Positions 27,749 through 36,730 of a stretch of 64,000 bases of DNA are shown in pieces. A model generated the notes under the pieces. The model saw only the letters and a program-made list of their open reading frames with translations, did no database searches and was not told where the DNA came from. Made by a program: the position numbers and the translations under genes. Position 1 is the first letter of the stretch. Each line of letters opens with the position of its first letter. Where the stretch lies: the NCBI GenBank assembly GCA_024743175.1, contig JANSXA010000009.1, forward strand, positions 62,001-126,000, in the 5' to 3' direction. Source of the stretch: Pseudomonadaceae bacterium (GTDB taxonomy: Bacteria > Pseudomonadota > Gammaproteobacteria > Pseudomonadales > Azotimanducaceae).

Positions 27749-30270
27749 CTCAGTCGGAGAAACTGTTGAAACCTATCGAACACATTAGCCAGAAACGCTA
27801 CTGGCAATTTTCCCGCGGCTTAAAGTACGTCAAGAAACAAGACGGCACACTGAAAGGCAAGTACATGACAGGGGACGAATATGACGCCCCTTTCGACGCC
27901 CTGGTTCTGAAGCAGCACTTCCAGGGCTTGAAGCGCTTTGGTTTTGATGCCGTGCGAAAGCCTACCCCTTGCGTGGTCATCGACGTAGATGTTCCCGGTG
28001 CTGACGTCGTAGGTGCTTTCTCGCACCTGCCTTGCGTCATCTACGAGTCAAAATCTGGCGCCCAGAACGTTATGTTCACCTTCAAAGAGCCCCAGTCAGA
28101 CATTGACTGGAAACACCTGACGGGCTGGCAAACAGAAATAGCCCGGCGGTTAGACGGTGATAAAGAGAAGATTGAGATTCTGCCCGACAATAAAAACCCA
28201 ACGCTGAATTTCCCTGGTTTTGGTATCGAGTCGGACTACCCAGAAAAGCTGAAGATTCTGCACCCTGAAAACATCGAATCAGGGGACCAACTGCTTGCCC
28301 GGCTTTCTGGTATGGCACTCCCAAGCGCAGAAGCACTGACGCAACTGAAACCCAAGTTCGGCGGAATAACACGCGTCGAACGGGAACACCCGACCCCCGC
28401 CAAGGCGCCATTGCCACCAGAGCCGCCAGCGTTTACCGGTAGCCGCCTGGCCGAGCAAGCCAGCTTTTGCCTGGACGCCATCGATCGCCCGGACGATTAC
28501 CACACCTGGATTTCCGTCGCCCTGGCATTGAAGGCGGCATTCTGCGGACAGCATGACGATGACGAGGGCTTCAAGCTCTGGTGTGAATGGTCCCAAACCG
28601 CGGATGAACACGACAGCGAAGAAGACCTGCGCTCGAAGTGGAACAGCCTTCGCCCATCAGAAGAAGCCGGAGACCTTAAACCCCTGGCGCTGATGGCGCG
28701 AAAGTACGGCTTGAAGTTAGGGGGCGAAGACCTGGACTGCAACGACGAGACCGTCACAGCCCTGTTTATGGATCGTTTCGGCAAGCATTACCGGTTTGTG
28801 CCTCAAGAAGAAAAGACCCGGCGATGGTACGTCTACCAGTGTGCAACCGGTCACTGGGTGCCGCAAAGCTCCCTGGCTGTTGAACTGTCTGAACTGGCCG
28901 AAGAGTGGAACAAGCAAGCCCGTCGATACGAAGACGCCGCCAAGAATACCGACGGACTGCCTCAGTTTGTCGCTGAAGCGTTTATGAAGAAGGCGAGCAA
29001 AGCCCGGGGATTCAGGGACCGGTTGCGGGGGCACAATGGGCTGACTGACTTCGAAAAGTACCTGCCCCAGCGTTACCCGGTCATCGAACGCTCGTTAACA
29101 GAGTTCGACCAAGCTCCGCACTTCGCTGGTGTCAAAAACGGCATTCTCCACCTATTGAGCGGGCAGCTTGTTGACCCCAATCCGAACCTGTATATCAGCA
29201 AGATACTAAACGCCAGTTTCGAACCCGATGCACAGTGTGAACTGACAGAACGGTTCATCGCTGGCATGGGCGAGACTGCCGAAGACATGCAGCGGATTGC
29301 CGGTTACTGCTTACGCCACGACAACCCCCTGAACGCCTGTTTCTTTATCGACGGGGCAGCGGGAACAGGGAAGTCGACGTTCATTAAATCGCTCAGTCGC
29401 TTAATGGGCTCACTGGCACGTAGCACGAACCTGGCGGTCTTTAAGCACAGCCGACCCAATGGACCGAGCCCTGACCTGGCGAACATCTATGGTCTACGTA
29501 TGGCGTTTGTCCCCGAAGTGGAAGGGGGCAAGCTGCACAACTCCGCGATAAAGAACGCGACAGGGGGTGACGAGGTCACAGCCCGCCATCTGAATTCGCC
29601 ACCGTTTAACTTTGTCCCTGCTGACACGAAGCTGATCCTGTACGGCAACGAAACGCCAAATATACAAGGGGTAGACGAGGCGCTCAGGGACCGCATAAAG
29701 GTCGTCAAATGGCGTGCAGTCCGGTTCCGCGGTGAACAGGGTGTCATCCCTAAGATTGCCGAGCGTATGAATACAGCGGCGCTTCTGAACTGGGTGCTGG
29801 CTGGATACATGGAAGTCGGCAAGCGTGGGCTCAACCTGTCTGACCTGGTACAAGCTGACTCCGCTGAATATTTCGAAGAGCAAGACATTCACAAGCAGTT
29901 TATCGACGAGTGCATGGTGCCCCTGGTCCAGGCAGTCGGTGCCTCAGCGAATACGTCTTATGTGCCCTTCAAACAGATTTACCGGGCATGGTGTCAGTGG
30001 ATGACGTACAGGGGCATGCGGGAAGAGATCAACAGCGAGGGACCGACAGCGAAGAGACTCAAAGCTGCTGGACTACCCCTGACCAAAATCAAGGATCGAA
30101 CCAAGGCGTCTATCGTCCAGGGCTGGGCAATCAACACTGAAGCAATGCTCGAAATATCGAAAAATACTAACGATTCTGATTATTGGTCTAGGGAGGGCGA
30201 TGATAGAGGGTTTAGTTATATCAAAGTGATTTCTAAGAACCAAAAGTTAGTTTTCCAGGATCGGCTATAA
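27709..30270 (+). CDS. Primase-helicase (P4 alpha/D5-like replication protein)
   Basis: 853-residue multidomain replication protein. The N-terminus (1-210) holds CVVIDVDVPGADVV and EILPDNKNPTLNFPG, consistent with an archaeo-eukaryotic-type primase. Residues about 242-340 form a PriCT-like linker (DDYHTWISVALALKA...EEDLRSKWNSL). A D5-type region and superfamily 3 helicase follow: Walker A GAAGTGKST (about 548-556), then AFVPEVEGG as the Walker B region and YGNETPNIQGVDEALRDRI as sensor motifs. Such proteins both prime and unwind at the element's own origin, as in P4 and PICIs. The start is uncertain; ATG 27709 overlaps the preceding gene. Confidence 0.85.
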   Translation: MGEAPKRVLATALTQSEKLLKPIEHISQKRYWQFSRGLKYVKKQDGTLKGKYMTGDEYDAPFDALVLKQHFQGLKRFGFDAVRKPTPCVVIDVDVPGADVVGAFSHLPCVIYESKSGAQNVMFTFKEPQSDIDWKHLTGWQTEIARRLDGDKEKIEILPDNKNPTLNFPGFGIESDYPEKLKILHPENIESGDQLLARLSGMALPSAEALTQLKPKFGGITRVEREHPTPAKAPLPPEPPAFTGSRLAEQASFCLDAIDRPDDYHTWISVALALKAAFCGQHDDDEGFKLWCEWSQTADEHDSEEDLRSKWNSLRPSEEAGDLKPLALMARKYGLKLGGEDLDCNDETVTALFMDRFGKHYRFVPQEEKTRRWYVYQCATGHWVPQSSLAVELSELAEEWNKQARRYEDAAKNTDGLPQFVAEAFMKKASKARGFRDRLRGHNGLTDFEKYLPQRYPVIERSLTEFDQAPHFAGVKNGILHLLSGQLVDPNPNLYISKILNASFEPDAQCELTERFIAGMGETAEDMQRIAGYCLRHDNPLNACFFIDGAAGTGKSTFIKSLSRLMGSLARSTNLAVFKHSRPNGPSPDLANIYGLRMAFVPEVEGGKLHNSAIKNATGGDEVTARHLNSPPFNFVPADTKLILYGNETPNIQGVDEALRDRIKVVKWRAVRFRGEQGVIPKIAERMNTAALLNWVLAGYMEVGKRGLNLSDLVQADSAEYFEEQDIHKQFIDECMVPLVQAVGASANTSYVPFKQIYRAWCQWMTYRGMREEINSEGPTAKRLKAAGLPLTKIKDRTKASIVQGWAINTEAMLEISKNTNDSDYWSREGDDRGFSYIKVISKNQKLVFQDRL

Positions 30271-30790
30271 TGTCTCCATTTTTTCTCCATTATGCGGTGC
30301 GTGTTGTGGTGCGTAGTCAGGGGAACCCGCCGCGCTGGAAGCCGCATGGCACGGGGCTAGGGGACACTGTGGTGTGTGTGGTGTGTTGTTTGAAATTATT
30401 CTAATCAGATGACCTCTACGAGGAACAAAAAACTTTTCTATGGGCTTAGACTAAAAATGGTTATTTACGACTTCACACCCTCCCCCTGGTTTGGAGATGT
30501 GATGGTAGAGCCCCTGGTTCCTATTGGATTCACCGCGCGACAGGCGGCTTTTTCAGCGCCCCTGGACACGATTACACCCTGGTAGAACGTCTAATCTATG
30601 ATCAGTCGTTCTATCAGTAAGAATGGGGCTCTCAGGGACGTTTTGCCGGGTAGAATGTGATTGTAATCACACTCGTTTCAACCCTGTTTTGGAAATGTTA
30701 ATAAAATCAACGACTTAGAAAATCCACTTTTAGTACTACTTTCGTACTACTTTAGGCATAATAAGCACCTTTTTTAGATCATTTGGTTAT
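30271..30790. other. 520-bp non-coding region: candidate replication origin and packaging-operon promoter
   Basis: No convincing gene. It holds GTGTGG-rich tracts at about 30370-30388, four CCCTGG boxes at 30484-30489, 30512-30517, 30560-30565 and 30577-30582, an operator-like palindrome (30656-30671), and an AT-rich stretch from about 30700 with TACTACTTT twice (start to start 12 bases). Iterated short boxes next to AT-rich DNA directly after the primase gene suggest the element origin. The 3' end must carry the promoter for the terminase-capsid operon. Confidence 0.5.
30656..30671. promoter_or_regulatory. Second copy of the element palindrome, upstream of the packaging operon
   Basis: TGTGATTGTAATCACA, differing by one base from the core upstream of int (TGTGATTATAATCACA). 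It lies 119 bases before the small terminase start. Same TGTGA-N6-TCACA architecture, so one dimeric regulator could control both units. Confidence 0.6.
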
Positions 30791-31315
30791 ATGAAGAAGC
30801 CCACAGGCAGACCTCGCCTTAATCCACCCAAGAACTGGCGCGAAAAGATGGACGCCTACTGCATCAAGGTCACGTCTAAAACAGCCCTGGCTGCTCGCTT
30901 TGGCGTCAGCATCCGGGTATTTGACCGCTGGCTTGCTGAAAACGAGGCAATGGAAATACATATGCTGGATGCCTGGTCCCGGGCAGATGAATCAGTTATC
31001 GAGACCACACGACGCGAAGCTGTAGCCGGATCAGCCATGCACAGCAAGCAATATTTCCAACACGTCAGCCACCAGACCCATATGCGGGACATTCAGCGAG
31101 TCGAAGCCGGACGCCCTAACCACCAATCCCTGACCGTCAACGGCGACATGAACGTCACAGTCAACGCCCTGCCGAAGCCGACCACCACTGCCATTGACGA
31201 CTATCTGGCCGAACACGGGCTTCTACGCGGACAGAAGCTAATCAGGGAAGAAGAGCCCGACTTCACACCCGAAGCCGACAAGCCCGTCATTGTGGAACAC
31301 CAGCACGATGCCTAA
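30791..31315 (+). CDS. Probable small terminase subunit (TerS)
   Basis: 174-residue protein directly before the large terminase. A basic N-terminus (MKKPTGRPRLNPPKNW) leads to a helix-turn-helix, TALAARFGVSIRVFDRWLAEN (about 31-51), as in DNA-recognising small terminases. The middle is helical, suitable for oligomerisation, and the C-terminus is acidic. TerS selects the DNA to be packaged, so this protein would recognise the satellite genome. The call rests on position plus HTH; direct sequence family membership is uncertain. No strong ribosome site is seen. Confidence 0.65.
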   Translation: MKKPTGRPRLNPPKNWREKMDAYCIKVTSKTALAARFGVSIRVFDRWLAENEAMEIHMLDAWSRADESVIETTRREAVAGSAMHSKQYFQHVSHQTHMRDIQRVEAGRPNHQSLTVNGDMNVTVNALPKPTTTAIDDYLAEHGLLRGQKLIREEEPDFTPEADKPVIVEHQHDA

Positions 31316-31487
31316 GCAGTCAACCTGCCCCTCATGCAGCAGCCCCTTCGTACGCTACGGCACCGAGAAAGCCTGCCGACGATGCCGGAACGCTGCCGGT
31401 CGACTGCCCTGCATCCGATGTGCAAGACGCACACCCCTGAACGACGCCAACCTGTGCCCCAATTGCGCCGAGCGTGAGCATGTCTGA
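31308..31487 (+). CDS. Small double zinc-ribbon protein
   Basis: 59 residues with four CXXC knuckles (CPSC, CRRC, CIRC, CPNC), enough for two zinc sites, and many Arg. It overlaps the end of terS by 8 bases and the start of terL by 8 bases, so all three are translationally coupled. Position between the two terminase subunits suggests a packaging cofactor, or a nuclease-like helper as HNH proteins are in other packaging systems; it has no HNH motif. Function unknown. Confidence 0.6.
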   Translation: MPKQSTCPSCSSPFVRYGTEKACRRCRNAAGRLPCIRCARRTPLNDANLCPNCAEREHV

Positions 31488-32886
31488 ACCCGCCCTGATC
31501 CAGCCACCAGAATTCCAGATTATGGAAGCCCAGCAGAAAGTGCTGTCGCTGCCTTACGGCATCAATATGAATGCCCGCGGCGGTCGCGGCTCTATGAAAT
31601 CTTCCACCATGATTCTGCGCATGGCACAGCGTACCCGCGACTTCCCTTTCGCCGACCACGTCGTGATTCGCATGCAGCATGACCACCTAACCTCGCTATG
31701 GCGGGAGACTCTGCGCTTCTTCAAGATTCTCTTCGGCCCTGAACGCGTGCAGTCATCGAGCCGACCCCCTTACTACGTCCGGGTTATCACTGGCGACATG
31801 GCTGCAACCATAGATTTTCGCATCTACACCGGTCCGGAAGACGAAGAAAACCTGCGCGGTGCAACCTGGTCAGGGGCGCTGATTGACGAAGTCGCCCTGT
31901 ACCCTGACGGCTCTGTACTGGCTGACATTGGCCCGTCTCTACGGCAAGCGGGCATTCCGTCCGAGATCATGCTCACCCAGAACCCCTACGGTGCAGCCTG
32001 GCTGGATTCCCTGAACGATCACCCTGATTTTGAGCCGTTTATTGACGAGTTCGGCGAGCCCTGGGTCACCTGGTGTTGGGACTTCCGCGACAACGGCTTC
32101 ATTGATCAGCAGAAGATGTTCAACACCCTGAAGCGGAAAATGCAGGAAAACCCCTACATGGGGAAAAGCTGGTTCACGGGTGAAAGTGAAAACTCCGGAC
32201 TCGATTTCTTCTTCGAAGTTTGTTTTGAGCCGCGCCGGTCACGCATTCCACAATGGGAGCACGTGCCTTCGTATGGCTGGACACGTCCCCAGCTTGCAAT
32301 TGATCCGGGCGGTACGGCTCCGAGTGTTGCTTACTTATTTACCCAAAGCGAGCGGACCTGTGTTGGGGGCGATGGGACAATCTACCCTGCCGGATCATAT
32401 GTGCTGCTTGATGAAACCGACACGGCGCTACCGGACAACCTGCGTTTTACGTCCGTTCAAACTATCCCTGAATTCTGCAATCTGTTTGTTATCCCGATGT
32501 GCGATCAATGGGGCATAACTCGACCGCGCGGTGTTGTTGACGATGCCGCTTTCAACCGTACCGGACACGACCGGTCACATGCTGATCTTTTTGTTGACGA
32601 AGGCGTCGCTGTCAGACCTGCACGTAAAGGCAGACGGGAGCACGGTCTTGCACGCATGCGCTCGCTACTGGCGCAAGCAAACGTCCCTAATGCACGCGAA
32701 GAGGCCGGGCTTTACTACTGCCCCCGCTGCACCAATTTCGAAAAAACGCTGCCCAAGCTGCGTACACACCCGCGAAACAGTGAGGATCACGAGACCGACA
32801 AAGTCGACGATCACTGGGCAGACGCGGCGCGGTATGCACTGACGCGGCGCAACTCGAAAACCACCCTAACCACGATGAGGTTGTAA
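31480..32886 (+). CDS. Terminase large subunit (packaging ATPase/nuclease)
   Basis: About 468 residues. Walker A GGRGSMKSS lies near the N-terminus (about 34-42), Walker B GALIDEVALY about 100 residues later with Asp-Glu. A C-terminal RNase H-like nuclease domain starts at AIDPGGTAPSVAYLF (first acidic residue) and continues with GVVDDAAF and a final acidic cluster near DKVDDHWADAARYAL. It drives DNA into the empty capsid and cuts it. Start ATG 31480 preferred; a GTG two codons upstream also fits. Confidence 0.9.
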   Translation: MSEPALIQPPEFQIMEAQQKVLSLPYGINMNARGGRGSMKSSTMILRMAQRTRDFPFADHVVIRMQHDHLTSLWRETLRFFKILFGPERVQSSSRPPYYVRVITGDMAATIDFRIYTGPEDEENLRGATWSGALIDEVALYPDGSVLADIGPSLRQAGIPSEIMLTQNPYGAAWLDSLNDHPDFEPFIDEFGEPWVTWCWDFRDNGFIDQQKMFNTLKRKMQENPYMGKSWFTGESENSGLDFFFEVCFEPRRSRIPQWEHVPSYGWTRPQLAIDPGGTAPSVAYLFTQSERTCVGGDGTIYPAGSYVLLDETDTALPDNLRFTSVQTIPEFCNLFVIPMCDQWGITRPRGVVDDAAFNRTGHDRSHADLFVDEGVAVRPARKGRREHGLARMRSLLAQANVPNAREEAGLYYCPRCTNFEKTLPKLRTHPRNSEDHETDKVDDHWADAARYALTRRNSKTTLTTMRL

Positions 32887-32888
32887 AA

Positions 32889-33470
32889 ATGGATCAACGG
32901 AGAATGAAGCTGCTCGCTTTAGAGCATCGCGTAAAGAACGCGGACGACGCCGCCAAGGTTTGGATAAACCGAGCAACGGAAGCGGTAGACACCCTGGGCG
33001 CTATGGCCCTGACGCTCAGTCAAGACGAGAACCTGTCTGACACTGGTAGGTTTACCCAGATCAAAGAGGCCCGGGAGAAACTGAAAGCGTCACATGTTGA
33101 CCCTGTCATCAATGACATAGCAGCACGCCGGGCGAATCTGCAAGCCGACCGGGAGAAGGTGAAGCCCACAGCCGAGCCAATGGACCCAATGACGAAGGAC
33201 CGAATGATTCGCGCTTTTCAGAACATGCCCCCCGCTGATAGAAATCGCGCACTGGCAAGCCTGAAAGACGAGCCGGAACTTGCCCAAGCCCTGGCGGAAG
33301 AGTCGCCCCTGGTGACGGGCATCACACCAGATACTCGCAACATGGCGGCGAAGCTGGTTATGAAATCCCCTGACCCGAAGAAGCTGGGCAAATTGGATAG
33401 TCAATTGCGCGTCCTGGATGACGTCGAAAGTTATGTAAACACAATTGCGCACGAGGTAGTCGCACAATGA
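32889..33470 (+). CDS. Hypothetical helical protein in the packaging operon
   Basis: 193 residues, charged and mostly helical, without cysteines, membrane segments or a recognised fold. It begins 2 bases after terL and overlaps the next gene by 4 bases. Possible roles are a portal- or scaffold-associated head protein. Not identified. Confidence 0.6.
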   Translation: MDQRRMKLLALEHRVKNADDAAKVWINRATEAVDTLGAMALTLSQDENLSDTGRFTQIKEAREKLKASHVDPVINDIAARRANLQADREKVKPTAEPMDPMTKDRMIRAFQNMPPADRNRALASLKDEPELAQALAEESPLVTGITPDTRNMAAKLVMKSPDPKKLGKLDSQLRVLDDVESYVNTIAHEVVAQ

Positions 33471-34111
33471 AAATTAAACTCACCCCACAAGAACACGCTG
33501 ACCTGGACGAAGAGTCTCAAGGCACATACACGCCACTGAAGAAAGGCGACGACGTCACCGGCTTTGTGCTGACTGAAGCGTTCGAGTATGGCGAAGAGCG
33601 TGCAGCATCCCTGCACAATGCCCTGACCGCTGAACGAGACGAGAAGAAGACCCTGAAACAGCAACTCGCTGAAGCCGGGGGTAATTCTGAAGAACTCAAA
33701 CGGCTGCGCAAAGAAAACCAGATTAACGAGGCGGTTGCTGCCAATGATGGCATTCCAAAGCTGCTCAAGAATCATTTGAACAGTGTTTTCGGTGAAGACG
33801 AAGACGGCAAGCTGACCCCTTTCGAAGGTGGCGAGCCGATCAAAACAGAAGACGGTGACACAATGACCGTGTCGCAATACGTTGCTAAAATGAAAGAAGA
33901 CCCAGACTTCGCGACGATGTTCTACGGCAAACCTCGCCGTGGTGGTGGCACTCCACCTGCTACCGGCGGCAACAACGGCTCTAACGTTTCCAGACTACTG
34001 CGACGCTCGCAGATGGACAGGAAACAGAAAGCTGACTACCTGGGCGAATTACGCGCTCAAGGTTTAAGTTCACAACAAGCCCTGGATAAATATCTTCGGC
34101 TCCCTGAATAG
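33467..34111 (+). CDS. Scaffold-like phage head protein
   Basis: 214 residues with the pattern of capsid scaffolds: a central coiled coil rich in Glu/Lys (about 50-90: ERDEKKTLKQQLAEAGG...ELKRLRKENQINE), an acidic middle (FGEDEDGKLTPFEGGEP), and a Gly/Pro-rich stretch followed by a short basic helical tail (RRSQMDRKQKADYLGELRAQG), as used by scaffolds to bind coat protein. No protease motif is present. Assignment is by composition and place in the operon. Confidence 0.55.
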   Translation: MKIKLTPQEHADLDEESQGTYTPLKKGDDVTGFVLTEAFEYGEERAASLHNALTAERDEKKTLKQQLAEAGGNSEELKRLRKENQINEAVAANDGIPKLLKNHLNSVFGEDEDGKLTPFEGGEPIKTEDGDTMTVSQYVAKMKEDPDFATMFYGKPRRGGGTPPATGGNNGSNVSRLLRRSQMDRKQKADYLGELRAQGLSSQQALDKYLRLPE

Positions 34112-34119
34112 GTAATCTT

Positions 34120-35517
34120 ATGAAGAACTCAAACGTCGCAACCCCACGCGAAGACTACAAACAAGCAACCCCACGCTGGCACATGATCGAAGCCATACGC
34201 GGGGGCACGGAAACCATGCGTAAGGCGGGTAAAACCTACCTGCCCATGCACCCTGCCGAGATCAATACCGGCTATGAAGAGCGTCTAAGCACGAGTGTAT
34301 TTACGAACTTCTATTCGAAGATTGTAAAACGCATGATCGGAAAGCTTATGGACAAGCCCCCGGCAGCATCCGAAGAAGCCCCTGAACGCATCGGTCAGAT
34401 TCTCGACAACCTGGACCTATGCGGCAATTCGATTGAAGTGTTTTCTCGCTCGCTGCTTGAATCGGCTATCGACGATGGTCTAACGCACTTGCTGATTGAT
34501 CATCCGACGGCAAACAGTGCCGATGTCACAACGCTCGCCGACGAGCAAAGTGCGCGGCCTTTCGTTCGTCTGGTCACCGCGAAAGAAATTATCAACTGGG
34601 ATTCCGAGATTGTTGACGGTGTACAGCGTCTAACGCGCGTTCATCTTATGGAAACGGTTGAGATAGAAGACCCTGAAGACCCCTGGTTCAATAAAACCGT
34701 GCCGCAAGTGCGGGTTATTCGTCCTGGCGCTGTTGAAATATGGCGGGAGAACGATAAAAACGAATGGGTACAGATTGACCTTTTAGAGACTGACTTCGAA
34801 GAAATCCCGTTGGTTACCCTGTACACCCGTAAAACTGGTTTTATGACTGGCAAGCCGTTGCTGCTCGATGTTGCTCACCTAAACGTGAAGCATTGGCAAT
34901 CCAACAGTGACCAGCAATATGTGACCCATCAAGCCCGCGTCCCAATACTGCACTTGAAGCAAGCAGACGACGGCATTTCAAACGCTGCCCCGGAAATCGT
35001 GATTGCCCCTAACAGGGTGGTTAAGACAGACACCGACGGCGATTTGAAATATGTTGAGATCAACGGCAAGAACGTTGAAACCGGGCGGCAAGAAGTGCTC
35101 GATATTGAAGACCACATTCGCCGCCTGGGCTCTGAAGTCATGCTGTCGCAACGCCCTGGATCAGCAACAGCGACCGCGCGTGCCCTGGACCAGTCCGAAG
35201 CTGACGTCGACCTTTCGGCGATTGCTGGCGACTTAGAAGACGCGTTGAATAACATGTTGACCTGGCTTGGTTTCTGGATCGGTGAAGACAACCCCGGCGC
35301 AATTCACACCTTCCAAGACTTTAAAGCCCTGGCGCGTGATGAAAAAGACGTCGAGACGTTGCTGAAGATGTATCAGTCCGACGCACTGTCCCTGAACACG
35401 TTGCTGGAAGAGTCGAAACGCCGAGGATTACTCGACGACCGTCTCGATTTGGACACAGAAATAGCCTTAATCGAGAATACACGGGAGTTCACTGAAGGGG
35501 GTGACCTCGCTGCTTAA
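34120..35517 (+). CDS. Portal protein (DUF4055 family)
   Basis: 465 residues. The N-terminal pattern ATPRWHMIEAIRGG...AGKTYLPMHPAE...FTNFYSKIVKRMIGKLMDKPP is the DUF4055 signature, a family annotated as phage portal-like. Portal dodecamers occupy one capsid vertex and dock the terminase and later the tail. The middle has LLLDVAHLNVKHWQSNSDQQYVTHQARVPIL, also typical of portals. It starts 8 bases after the scaffold-like gene; GGTAATCTT is a weak ribosome site. Confidence 0.8.
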   Translation: MKNSNVATPREDYKQATPRWHMIEAIRGGTETMRKAGKTYLPMHPAEINTGYEERLSTSVFTNFYSKIVKRMIGKLMDKPPAASEEAPERIGQILDNLDLCGNSIEVFSRSLLESAIDDGLTHLLIDHPTANSADVTTLADEQSARPFVRLVTAKEIINWDSEIVDGVQRLTRVHLMETVEIEDPEDPWFNKTVPQVRVIRPGAVEIWRENDKNEWVQIDLLETDFEEIPLVTLYTRKTGFMTGKPLLLDVAHLNVKHWQSNSDQQYVTHQARVPILHLKQADDGISNAAPEIVIAPNRVVKTDTDGDLKYVEINGKNVETGRQEVLDIEDHIRRLGSEVMLSQRPGSATATARALDQSEADVDLSAIAGDLEDALNNMLTWLGFWIGEDNPGAIHTFQDFKALARDEKDVETLLKMYQSDALSLNTLLEESKRRGLLDDRLDLDTEIALIENTREFTEGGDLAA

Positions 35518-35634
35518 ACTGGTATAATTCGACCCGACCCCGTCGCTATGTCAGCGCGAATGCTGACACCCTCCCTGGCGCGATGCCTTTGTACGGAAAT
35601 GGTCAACCAAACTTAAAACACAAAGGTATTTATT

Positions 35635-36687
35635 ATGTCTACTTCATCTGAAGACTATCGCGACACTTCGACTTGGCTGTCGAGCGTATCCGGTCTGGTT
35701 TACCCAGAACTGGTACAAGCCGGTTTCTCTGAAACCCTGGTTCAGAACACAAACGTGTTCAATGCTGCGTCTAACAACGCTATTCAAATTGTGCCCGAGT
35801 TCAATCGCGGCGACTTTCTGAACGAGAGTTTCTTCAAGTCAATCTCTGACTTGGTGACTCGTCGGAATGTTGGCAGCGTGAGCCCTGGCAACGATTCCGT
35901 AACTCCGAAGAGTCTGTCTCTGGGTGAGTTTGTCAGCCCCCTGATTAACCGACGCATCGGCCCGGTTCAAGCAACGCTTGAGTCTTTCCGCAAGCTGGGT
36001 ATGGGCGGCACGAGCCCCGAAGAGATTTCTCTTGCACTGGGCGAACAGGTAGCAAAAGCCGTTGCGGTTGATTACCTGAACACTGGTTTGGAAGCAATCG
36101 TCGCGGCAACTCGCAACCAAGCGGCAATGAGCATCGACATCGGTTCTGGCGCAAGCCCACAGCGTAACCTGACCAGTAACGACCTGGTCGACACACTGGC
36201 ACAGTTCGGTGATGCCTCCAGTCGCGTTGTTGTCTGGGTTATGCACTCAACTGTGTTCTTCAGCCTGGTTAAATCGCAAATCACTGCGAACATCGACGGC
36301 ATTTCTAACTTCGCCTTGGCGAACGGTTCCCCAACAACTTTGGGTATTCCTGTGCTGGTGACGGATGACGACGCGTTGTTCCGCTCTGGTTCACCTGGTG
36401 AAGTTACGGAATACACAACTCTCGGTCTCACCGCCGAAGCTGTGCAAATCTTCCAAGCCCCCGGCGCTCCCCTGATTGACTTCGACACGATTCACGGCAA
36501 CGAGAATCTGGTTGTAAGCATGCAAGGTGAGCACGAGTACAACCTGAAGGTGAAAGGTTACCAGTACGATGTTGCTAACGGCGGGGTTAACCCGACTGAC
36601 GCTGTCATCGGCACCGGTAGCAACTGGGATAAAGTAGCCACATCCAACAAAGATTTGGGTGCTTGCTCTATTGATTCTTTAGGTTAA
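35635..36687 (+). CDS. Probable major capsid protein
   Basis: 350 residues, the last gene of the head operon, after portal and scaffold as expected for the coat protein. Features include a polar N-terminal arm, a central helix-rich region (SLALGEQVAKAVAVDYLNTGLEAIVAA), a strand pair RVVVWVMHSTVFFSLVK, and the loop LGIPVLVTDDDALF that recurs in phage coat proteins with an HK97-like fold. ACAAAGG is a good ribosome site at 35619-35625. A stable terminator follows. Exact family cannot be settled by eye. Confidence 0.75.
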   Translation: MSTSSEDYRDTSTWLSSVSGLVYPELVQAGFSETLVQNTNVFNAASNNAIQIVPEFNRGDFLNESFFKSISDLVTRRNVGSVSPGNDSVTPKSLSLGEFVSPLINRRIGPVQATLESFRKLGMGGTSPEEISLALGEQVAKAVAVDYLNTGLEAIVAATRNQAAMSIDIGSGASPQRNLTSNDLVDTLAQFGDASSRVVVWVMHSTVFFSLVKSQITANIDGISNFALANGSPTTLGIPVLVTDDDALFRSGSPGEVTEYTTLGLTAEAVQIFQAPGAPLIDFDTIHGNENLVVSMQGEHEYNLKVKGYQYDVANGGVNPTDAVIGTGSNWDKVATSNKDLGACSIDSLG

Positions 36688-36702
36688 AGCCTAAAATGTT
36701 GG

Positions 36703-36730
36703 AGCCTGGGGTATCCTGGGCTTCCTTTTT
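36703..36730 (+). terminator. Terminator of the packaging-capsid operon
   Basis: AGCCTGGGGTATCCTGGGCT hairpin (36703-36722, with G-T pairs) followed by TCCTTTTT, 16 bases after the capsid stop. Confidence 0.7.
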
